Shown here piece by piece: positions 37,472 through 45,148 of a stretch of 45,148 nt of DNA. Each line of letters begins with the position of its first letter. Position 1 is the first letter of the stretch. Source of the stretch: Alphaproteobacteria bacterium (lineage in GTDB: Bacteria; Pseudomonadota; Alphaproteobacteria; Rhizobiales; Aestuariivirgaceae); assembly GCA_024642465.1 (NCBI GenBank), contig JAHEBA010000019.1, positions 1 through 45,148 on the forward strand. The letters run 5' to 3'. The notes below the pieces were generated by a model. It ran no database searches. It saw only the letters and a program-made list of their open reading frames with translations, and was not told the DNA's origin. A program made the translations under genes and the position numbers.

Positions 37472-39013
37472 CTACCGCGAAACCTGCCCGGCAGCGGGGG
37501 TCGTTGCAAGCTTGTCCATGAACGCCTGCAGCTTGTCCCTCTCCGCCTTGCTGAAACGGATGCCGAGCTTGGTGCGGCGGAACAGGATGTCGTCGGCGTT
37601 GCGCGCCCATTCGTGCGTCATCAGGTAGCGCACTTCCGCCTCGGTCAGGCCGTGCCCGAAGTCCTTGCCGGGGCCGGTGTTGGGTATCACGAGGCTGGCC
37701 TTGGTGCCGTAGTGGCGCACCAGCCGCCGCGCCTGCGCGGGGTCGAAGTCGGGGTGGGCCTCGTGTAGCGCCCCGACCTGAGCCTCGAACTGCTCCGGCG
37801 CGAAGTCCCCGCCGGGCAGCGTGGCCCCTGCGGTCCAGGCGGGCTGGCGTTGGCCGAGTACGGCCTCGATGTCCTTGACGATCGCCTCCGAAAGCCGCCG
37901 GTACGTGGTGATCTTGCCGCCAAAAATATTGAACAGGACCCCCTCCCCCCTCGCCCCGTCCTGGCGGATAACGTAGTCCCGGGTGGCTTCCTGCGCCTTG
38001 CTGGCCCCGTCATCGTATAGCGGCCTGACGCCGGAATAGGTCCACACGATGTCGTCTCGCCTGACCGGTTCGGTGAAGTACTCGCTGGCGGCAGAGCACA
38101 GGTAGTCGATCTCCTCTGGCGTGATCTGTGGTTTGCCTGGTTCCTGGCCCTGGTCGGCGTCGGTGGTGCCGATCAGCGTATAATCGCCCTCATAGGGTAT
38201 GGCGAAGATGATCCGCCCGTCCTCGTTCTGGAATATGTAGCACTTGCCGTGCTCGAACTTGCGCCGCACCACGATGTGACTGCCCCGTACGAGGCGTACG
38301 TTGTGGGCATCGTTCCAGCCGAACACCGTCTGCAGCACCCGGTCCACCCATGGCCCCGCCGCGTTGACCATCACGTCCGCACTGAGCTGCTGGCGCATGC
38401 CCGATGCGGTGTCCTCGACCTCGATGTGCCACTTGCCGTTGCCGCGCCGCGCGCTCACGACCCCCGTGCGCGGCCGGATGTCGGCGCCGAGGTCAGCCGC
38501 GTCACGCGCGTTCAGCACCACCAGGCGTGAATCCTCCACCCAGCAGTCGGAATACTCGAACGCCTTGTCGAACAGGGGTTTCAGCGGACGGCCTGCTTCA
38601 TCGGCTGACAGGTCCAGTGTCCGCGTCGGCGGCAACAGCTTGCGCCCGCCAATGTGGTCGTAGATGAAAAGCCCAAGTCGCAGCAACCAGGCCGGCCGCA
38701 ACCCCTTGTGATGCGGCAGCACGAACCGCAGCGGCCAGATGATGTGCGGCGCCATCTGCCACAGCACCTCACGCTCCTGCAGCGCCTCGCGCACCAGCCG
38801 GAATTCGTAATGCTCCAGATAGCGAAGCCCGCCATGCACCAGCTTGGTGGACGCAGACGACGTACCGCCGCCAAAATCCCCCGCCTCGCAAAGGCACACG
38901 CTGAACCCGCGCCCGGCCGCATCGCGCGCGATGCCGCAACCGTTGATGCCGCCGCCGATGACGAACACGTCGAAGTGGGGCCTGATCCCGCCGGCGGCGC
39001 TCTGGTTGTTCAT
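37472..39013 (-). CDS. glpD: Glycerol-3-phosphate dehydrogenase (FAD)
   Basis: Membrane-associated flavoenzyme oxidising sn-glycerol 3-phosphate to dihydroxyacetone phosphate and passing electrons to quinone. The 513-residue protein has the FAD motif [22 protein letters not shown] at the N-terminus, the [16 protein letters not shown] stretch of the family near 50-65, [10 protein letters not shown] near 260, and [21 protein letters not shown] in the middle. The C-terminal domain with [12 protein letters not shown] and [19 protein letters not shown] is complete. The start at 39013 overlaps the glpR stop by 4 bases (ATGA), so the two are translated in concert. Confidence 0.97.
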   Translation of the reverse strand: MNNQSAAGGIRPHFDVFVIGGGINGCGIARDAAGRGFSVCLCEAGDFGGGTSSASTKLVHGGLRYLEHYEFRLVREALQEREVLWQMAPHIIWPLRFVLPHHKGLRPAWLLRLGLFIYDHIGGRKLLPPTRTLDLSADEAGRPLKPLFDKAFEYSDCWVEDSRLVVLNARDAADLGADIRPRTGVVSARRGNGKWHIEVEDTASGMRQQLSADVMVNAAGPWVDRVLQTVFGWNDAHNVRLVRGSHIVVRRKFEHGKCYIFQNEDGRIIFAIPYEGDYTLIGTTDADQGQEPGKPQITPEEIDYLCSAASEYFTEPVRRDDIVWTYSGVRPLYDDGASKAQEATRDYVIRQDGARGEGVLFNIFGGKITTYRRLSEAIVKDIEAVLGQRQPAWTAGATLPGGDFAPEQFEAQVGALHEAHPDFDPAQARRLVRHYGTKASLVIPNTGPGKDFGHGLTEAEVRYLMTHEWARNADDILFRRTKLGIRFSKAERDKLQAFMDKLATTPAAGQVSR

Positions 39014-39828
39014 GACGCAACCTGCCCGGCTGGCTGTTCCGCCGCCACGATCACCTCGACGCCGCTGTCGGCGATGGCCTCGGCCACCACAGACGGCACC
39101 GGCGCATCGGTCACGAAGATGTCGATGTCGGACATCTGACCGATCTGCACCGGCGCACGCCGCTCGAACTTCGTGGAGTCGGCCACCAGTATCTTGGTGC
39201 GGGCCTGGGCGAGGATGGCCTGCGACACCCGCACTTCGCGATAGTCGAAATCGAGCAACGTGCCCTCCTCGTCGATGGCCGAAGTGCCCACTACCGCATA
39301 GTCCACCTTGAACTGCCGGATCAGGTCCACCGCCGCTGCGCCGACGATGCCGCCATCGGTCTTGCGCACCATGCCGCCGGTCACGACGACTTCGACGCCG
39401 GGCGCATCAGCCAGAATGTAGGCGACGTTCAAATTGTTGGTGATAACCATCAGCCCCTGGTGCCGCCGCAACGCCTGCGCCACCTCTTCGGTCGTGGTGC
39501 CGATGTTCAGGATCAGCGAGGAGTTGTCCTGTATCAGGTTCGCCACTGCAGCAGCGATGCGGGCCTTGCCGTCAGCCGCGATGTCGCGCCGCGCCTGATA
39601 GGCGACGTTGACCGTGTTGGATGGATAAACCGCACCGCCATGCACGCGATGCAGCTTCTCCATGTCACATAAGTCATTGAGATCCTTGCGGATCGTCTGG
39701 GGCGTCACGTCAAAGCGAACAGCCAGCCCCTCGACATCGACGCGGCCTTCGCGCCGCGCGATCTCGAGGATGTCCATTTGTCTGGGAGGCAGTTGTCCCA
39801 CGCTGTAGCCCCTTCGTGTCGTTTTCAC
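39010..39828 (-). CDS. glpR: DeoR-family glycerol regulator GlpR
   Basis: A 272-residue DeoR-type repressor. The N-terminal helix-turn-helix (QMDILEIARREGRVDVEGLAVRFDVTPQTIRKDLNDL) is followed by the HRVHGGAVYPSN linker. The C-terminal phosphosugar-sensing domain has LNIGTTTEEVAQALRRH and VVVTGGMVRKTDGGIVG; glycerol 3-phosphate is the inducer in studied relatives. The start is GTG 39828 with a weak ribosome binding site. It lies first in the leftward operon and coupled to glpD, and it faces the ABC transporter across a 126-base gap that contains likely binding sites. It should repress both arms in the absence of glycerol 3-phosphate. Confidence 0.93.
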   Translation of the reverse strand: MKTTRRGYSVGQLPPRQMDILEIARREGRVDVEGLAVRFDVTPQTIRKDLNDLCDMEKLHRVHGGAVYPSNTVNVAYQARRDIAADGKARIAAAVANLIQDNSSLILNIGTTTEEVAQALRRHQGLMVITNNLNVAYILADAPGVEVVVTGGMVRKTDGGIVGAAAVDLIRQFKVDYAVVGTSAIDEEGTLLDFDYREVRVSQAILAQARTKILVADSTKFERRAPVQIGQMSDIDIFVTDAPVPSVVAEAIADSGVEVIVAAEQPAGQVAS

Positions 39829-39829
39829 A

Positions 39830-39900
39830 TATTTGCGTTTATTTTCGATTAAATCAATAAGGGCGCTATTGACTTTCGGTTTTTTTCATATTGATGTTAA
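39830..39900. promoter_or_regulatory. Divergent glp promoter and GlpR-like sites
   Basis: The A+T-rich gap between glpR and the binding protein gene contains TTTGCGTTTATTTTCGATT (about 39833-39851) and TTTCGGTTTTTTTCAT (39874-39889). Repeated TTTCG/TTCG half-sites of this sort are typical of DeoR-type regulators of glycerol genes. TTGACT (39869-39874) is a good -35 for the rightward operon; the -10 is uncertain (TGATGT or GATGTT at 17-18 spacing). The second site would overlap this promoter and thus block it. Confidence 0.55.
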
Positions 39901-39954
39901 CCACGTTGCGCGTCGAAACGGAACTGAACGCGCATGACATGTGGAGGAGACATC

Positions 39955-41691
<1,737 letters not shown>

Positions 41692-41704
41692 GGCAAGCTA
41701 CGGC

Positions 41705-41805
41705 CCCGGCAGGCGCGCATTCTCCTCCCGCGCAACCTGCCGGGTGCCGATATCAACGACAGGCCCGGCATGGCGATACATGGGCTGCTTGCCGGGCCTT
41801 GTTTT
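41705..41805 (+). terminator. Tandem hairpins between binding-protein and ATPase genes
   Basis: Hairpin 1: CCCGGCAGG (41705-41713) with CCTGCCGGG (41736-41744), extended inside by GCGC pairs. Hairpin 2: AGGCCCGGCA (41761-41770) with TGCCGGGCCT (41790-41799), a perfect 10-bp stem followed by TGTTTT. The second resembles a leaky terminator within the operon. Such structures between binding protein and membrane components commonly cause excess of the binding protein. Confidence 0.65.
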
Positions 41806-41862
41806 CGGATAACATGCTGAAAGCCGGTCAACCGGCATGGCACAACAGCGGACAGGCGGGGA

Positions 41863-42942
41863 ATGGCGCTTGAACTCAAAGATGTGACCAAGCGTGTCGG
41901 GGCGGACGTTCACATCCACCCGGCAAGCCTCACGCTTGAGCCCGGCAGCTTCAACACACTCCTCGGCACCACGCTGGCCGGCAAGACCACGCTGATGCAA
42001 CTGATGGCCGGCCTCGAGCAACCCACCTCCGGCGAGGTCTGGTTCAACGGCCGCAACGTGACCGGCGTGGCCGTGCAGAAGCGCAACGTGTCGATGGTCT
42101 ACCAGCAGTTCATCAACTACCCCAACATGAGCGTTTACGACAACATCGCCTCGCCCTTGCGCGTGGCCCGCCTGCCCGATGCCAAAATCAGGTCGCGCGT
42201 GGGCCGGATGGCGGAGCTGATGAAGATATCCGCCATGCTCGACAGGCGCCCGTCCGAATTGTCCGGCGGCCAGCAGCAGCGCTGCGCCATGGCGCGCGCG
42301 CTGGTGAAGGACTCGGACCTCATCCTGCTCGACGAACCGCTCGCCAACCTCGACTACAAGCTGCGCGAGGAACTGCGCGACGAACTGCCCAAGCTGTTCG
42401 CCGAGCGCGATTGCGTCGTGGTCTACGCCACCACCGAGCCGACCGAAGCGCTGTTGCTGGGCGGCCGTACTGCGGCGTTGCACGAAGGCCGCATTGCCGA
42501 CTTCGGCCCCACGGCGGAGATCTACCGCCGGCCTTCCGGCCTTACCGCGGCAAAGGTGTTTTCCGAACCGCCCATCAACACCGCCAGCGTGAAGATCGAT
42601 GGCGGCCGCGCCAGCATTGACGGCAAGGTGTCGTGGTCTGCGCCAAAGGGCCTCGCGGACGGCAGCTACACGGTCGGCATCCGCCCGCATCACGTATCGC
42701 CAGTGCGCCGGGCCAGGGCCGACGTAGTCATCGACGGCACAATCAAGGTGGCCGAACTATCCGGTTCCGAGAGCATCATCCACTTCAACGCTTTCGGCAA
42801 CGACTGGGTGTCGCTGTCGCACGGCGTGCATCCGTTTAGCACCGGTGCCCCGGCGAGCCTCTATGCCGACATGAGCCGCTGCTTCTATTTCGGCGCTGAC
42901 GGGCGGCTGGTTGACGGCGCCAACGCCGGAAAGGCAGGCTGA
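41863..42942 (+). CDS. glpS: Glycerol ABC transporter ATPase, degenerate Walker A
   Basis: A 359-residue ATP-binding protein of the MalK/UgpC type with a C-terminal OB-like regulatory half. The Walker A (residues 35-43) is GTTLAGKTT, where the usual fourth-position Gly is Leu and the following bases of the loop differ. The signature LSGGQQQR (133-140) and Walker B LILLDEP (153-159) are intact, but the switch His is replaced by Thr (YATTEPTEA, 188-196). So its own ATP site is impaired, whereas its signature can serve its partner. It pairs with the next gene, GlpT, as in rhizobial glycerol importers. No strong ribosome binding site is seen before ATG 41863. One base separates it from glpT. Confidence 0.92.
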   Translation: MALELKDVTKRVGADVHIHPASLTLEPGSFNTLLGTTLAGKTTLMQLMAGLEQPTSGEVWFNGRNVTGVAVQKRNVSMVYQQFINYPNMSVYDNIASPLRVARLPDAKIRSRVGRMAELMKISAMLDRRPSELSGGQQQRCAMARALVKDSDLILLDEPLANLDYKLREELRDELPKLFAERDCVVVYATTEPTEALLLGGRTAALHEGRIADFGPTAEIYRRPSGLTAAKVFSEPPINTASVKIDGGRASIDGKVSWSAPKGLADGSYTVGIRPHHVSPVRRARADVVIDGTIKVAELSGSESIIHFNAFGNDWVSLSHGVHPFSTGAPASLYADMSRCFYFGADGRLVDGANAGKAG

Positions 42943-42943
42943 C

Positions 42944-44020
42944 ATGGCCCGCATAACCCTCGACCAGCTCAGGCATTCCTACGCCCGCAACCCGCAGTCA
43001 GACGCTGACTGGGCGCTCAAGCAGCTCGACCTGGAATGGGACGACGGCGGCGCCTATGCGCTGCTCGGTCCGTCCGGTTGCGGCAAGACCACCCTGCTCA
43101 ACATCATTTCCGGCCTGCTGGTGCCCTCGCACGGCAAGGTGCTTTTCGACGGCGAGGACGTGTCGATGCTGCCGCCGGAACAGCGCCGGATCGCCCAGGT
43201 GTTCCAGTTCCCGGTCGTCTACGACACCATGACCGTCTACGACAATCTGGCCTTCCCGCTGCGCAACCGCGGCGTCGACGAGGCAACCGTTGACAGCCGC
43301 GTGCGCGAGGTGGCCGCGATGAACGACCTGATGGGCATGCTGGACAAGCGCGCCCGCGGGCTGACCGCGGACGGCAAGCAGAAGATCTCGCTTGGCCGCG
43401 GGCTGGTGCGCACCGACGTCAACGCCATCCTGTTCGACGAGCCACTGACCGTGATCGACCCGCACCTGAAGTTCCAGCTGCGCTCCAAGCTTAAGGAACT
43501 GCACCAGCGCGTCGCGACCACCATGATCTACGTCACACACGACCAGACCGAAGCCCTCACCTTCGCCGACAAGGTGGTGGTGATGAACGTCGGCGAGGTG
43601 ATGCAGGTGGGCACGCCGGAAGAGCTGTTCGACGAGCCGCAACACACCTTCGTCGGCCACTTCATCGGCTCGCCCGGCATGAACGTGCTGCCGTGCCAGG
43701 TTTCGGGCAGCGGCGCCGTCGTGGCCTGCCACAAGGTCGCAACCGCCAACAAGGCGGCAAGGGCTGACGGCACCGCAGAAATCGGCGTCAGACCCGAATT
43801 CGTCTCGTTCGCCACGTCAGGCCTTCCGGCGCGCGTGGCCAAGGTGTCTGATGCAGGCCGTTTCTCCATCGTTGAAGCCGACTGCGATGCCGGCAAGGTC
43901 CGGCTGCTGGTCGGCGAAGGCGGCACGATTCCGTCGGAGCAGGTGCACCTGGCGTTTGACCCGGCGCGCACGCGGATCTACGTTGATGGCTGGCTGGCCG
44001 GCCGGGAGGCGCGCTCATGA
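42944..44020 (+). CDS. glpT: Glycerol ABC transporter ATPase, degenerate signature
   Basis: A 358-residue ATP-binding protein with MalK-like C-terminal half. The Walker A GPSGCGKTT (42-50), Walker B AILFDEP (161-167) and switch His (YVTHDQTEA, His199) are canonical. The ABC signature is not: where LSGGQ is expected it reads LTADG (140-144). This is the mirror image of GlpS, so a GlpS-GlpT heterodimer has one complete site (Walker A/B and His of GlpT plus LSGGQ of GlpS) and one crippled site. ATG 42944 follows the glpS stop by one base; the frame's earlier ATG at 42911 lies inside glpS. The stop overlaps the glpP start (ATGA). The name follows the rhizobial GlpSTPQUV scheme and is unrelated to the E. 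coli GlpT antiporter. Confidence 0.92.
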   Translation: MARITLDQLRHSYARNPQSDADWALKQLDLEWDDGGAYALLGPSGCGKTTLLNIISGLLVPSHGKVLFDGEDVSMLPPEQRRIAQVFQFPVVYDTMTVYDNLAFPLRNRGVDEATVDSRVREVAAMNDLMGMLDKRARGLTADGKQKISLGRGLVRTDVNAILFDEPLTVIDPHLKFQLRSKLKELHQRVATTMIYVTHDQTEALTFADKVVVMNVGEVMQVGTPEELFDEPQHTFVGHFIGSPGMNVLPCQVSGSGAVVACHKVATANKAARADGTAEIGVRPEFVSFATSGLPARVAKVSDAGRFSIVEADCDAGKVRLLVGEGGTIPSEQVHLAFDPARTRIYVDGWLAGREARS

Positions 44021-44883
44021 GCACCAAGACCGTCAACCAGAAGGCCTGGTTCCTCGTGCTGCCCGTGTTGGTGCTGGTGGCGTTCAACGCCATCGTACCG
44101 CTGATGACCGTTGTGAACTACTCGGTGCAGGAAACCTTCGGCGACAACCTGTTCTTCTGGGCAGGGCTTCGCTGGTTCGAGGAGGTGCTGCGCTCGCCCC
44201 GCTTCCACGATGCGCTCAGCCGCCAGCTCATCTTCACCTTCACCATCCTCGCCATCGAGATACCGCTCGGCGTCATCATTGCGCTGGCCATGCCGCGAAA
44301 GGGCCCGTGGGTATCGGTTTGCCTGGTGCTAATGGCGATGCCGCTGCTGATCCCGTGGAACGTGGTCGGCGCTATGTGGAACATTTTCGGCCTGCCGGAA
44401 CTCGGGCTGATGGGCAAGGCGCTCAACTCGCTCGGCTTCGACTACAACTATACCCGCCAGCCGGGCGATGCGTGGTTCACACTGATCCTGATGGACGTGT
44501 GGCACTGGACGTCGCTCGTCGTGCTGCTGGCCTATGCGGGCCTCGTCTCGATCCCCGATGCCTACTATCAGGCGGCCAAGATCGACGGCGCGAGCTCGTG
44601 GGCGATCTTCCGCTACATCCAGCTGCCCAAGATGAAGCGGGTGCTGACCATTGCCGTGCTGCTGCGCTTCATGGACTCGTTCAACATCTACACCGAGCCC
44701 TCGGTGCTGACCGGCGGCGGACCCGGCAACTCGACCACGCTTCTGTCCATCGACCTGGTGAAGATCGCGCTCGGCCAGTTTGACTTGGGCCCCGCGGCAG
44801 CCATGTCGCTGGTCTACTTCCTGGTCATCCTGCTGCTGAGCTGGATCTTCTACACAGTCATGACGCGAGACGAGGAAAGCTGA
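44017..44883 (+). CDS. glpP: Glycerol ABC transporter permease
   Basis: A 288-residue inner-membrane permease of the sugar type (MalF/UgpA-like) with six predicted helices. The first is AWFLVLPVLVLVAFNAIVPL. The cytoplasmic EAA-like loop that docks on the ATPases is YYQAAKIDGASSWAIFRYIQLPKMK, near residues 188-212, with Gln in place of the usual Glu. SVLTGGGPGNSTTLLSI follows as the conserved exit segment. It overlaps glpT by 4 bases and its TGA overlaps the next permease start by one base, so the operon is tightly coupled. Confidence 0.93.
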   Translation: MSTKTVNQKAWFLVLPVLVLVAFNAIVPLMTVVNYSVQETFGDNLFFWAGLRWFEEVLRSPRFHDALSRQLIFTFTILAIEIPLGVIIALAMPRKGPWVSVCLVLMAMPLLIPWNVVGAMWNIFGLPELGLMGKALNSLGFDYNYTRQPGDAWFTLILMDVWHWTSLVVLLAYAGLVSIPDAYYQAAKIDGASSWAIFRYIQLPKMKRVLTIAVLLRFMDSFNIYTEPSVLTGGGPGNSTTLLSIDLVKIALGQFDLGPAAAMSLVYFLVILLLSWIFYTVMTRDEES

Positions 44884-45148
44884 TGCGCAAGGCAACCTGG
44901 CTCATACCCACCGTCTACATCGTCTTCCTGATGCTGCCGATCTACTGGCTGGTGTCGATGTCGTTCAAGACCACCAACGAGATCCTCGGCTCGTTCACGC
45001 TGTGGCCGCAGAACCCGACACTGGAGAACTACGTCACCATCTTCACCGACCCCACCTGGTACATGGGCTACGTGAACTCGATCATCTACGTCAGCCTCAA
45101 CACGGTGCTGTCGGTGGCCGTGGCGCTGCCGGCGGCCTATGCCTTCTC
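44883..45148 (+). CDS. glpQ: Glycerol ABC transporter permease, partial at window edge
   Basis: The 5' end of a second sugar-type permease (MalG/UgpE-like), with about 88 codons in the window and no stop. It starts at ATG 44883 overlapping the glpP TGA by one base (TGATG). The visible part has a first helix WLIPTVYIVFLMLPIYWLVS, then SFKTTNEILGSF and LWPQNPTLENYVTIF, the usual N-terminal pattern of these permeases, and the start of the next helix at the edge. It completes the importer; glpU and any other genes would lie beyond the window. Confidence 0.9.
   Translation, partial: MRKATWLIPTVYIVFLMLPIYWLVSMSFKTTNEILGSFTLWPQNPTLENYVTIFTDPTWYMGYVNSIIYVSLNTVLSVAVALPAAYAF

Overview
This 45 kb stretch looks like a chromosomal segment of a high-GC alphaproteobacterium, most likely of the order Hyphomicrobiales (Rhizobiales). 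The evidence is an alphaproteobacterial CarB with a charged insertion in its first ATP-grasp half, a GreA beginning in the alphaproteobacterial style, a trxB-LysR pair, DUF992, DUF1499 and YkuD secreted proteins, REP-like repeats beginning GTCATCCCGG, and a rhizobial-type glycerol uptake cluster. No tRNA, rRNA, CRISPR array, transposase or phage gene was seen.

Layout. 1-9 kb: core genes carB, a SulP/STAS anion transporter, a degenerate stand-alone receiver protein, greA, a cupin, thioredoxin reductase and a LysR regulator. 9-16 kb: orphan MsrP, a DUF992 secreted protein, aspartate aminotransferase, an FAD monooxygenase with a TTG start, a 5'-truncated remnant of a TadG-like von Willebrand A protein, and an NAD(P)-binding oxidoreductase with a SAF domain. 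16-24 kb: envelope genes (M48 lipoprotein protease, TPR protein, DUF1499, L,D-transpeptidase), a translationally coupled EamA / RNA methyltransferase / EamA trio and a Bcr/CflA drug exporter. 24-33 kb: small mixed genes (thioesterase, SnoaL-like, BtuF-like, SDR, DUF411, DUF486, RlmJ, a Gly-rich secreted protein), then a more A+T-rich islet with a decayed DUF3883 gene and a small overlapping gene, a CBS protein, and a divergent LysR/methyltransferase pair. 33-36 kb: uvrB.

36-45 kb is a coherent glycerol module. glpR-glpD-glpK run leftward. Divergent from them runs a glycerol ABC importer: binding protein, two different ATPases and two permeases, the last cut by the window edge. Glycerol would be imported by the ABC system, phosphorylated by GlpK, oxidised by GlpD, and sensed by the DeoR-type GlpR acting in the 126 bp between the two arms.

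The most interesting observation is in the two glycerol ATPases. Their defects are complementary: GlpS has a damaged Walker A and no switch histidine, while GlpT has a damaged signature motif. The pair should form one canonical and one degenerate ATP site, an arrangement better known from heterodimeric exporters. Other points of interest are the decayed DUF3883 locus with its overlapping partner, a 33 bp dispersed repeat that runs into the 5' end of uvrB, and the receiver protein lacking its conserved acidic pair and lysine.
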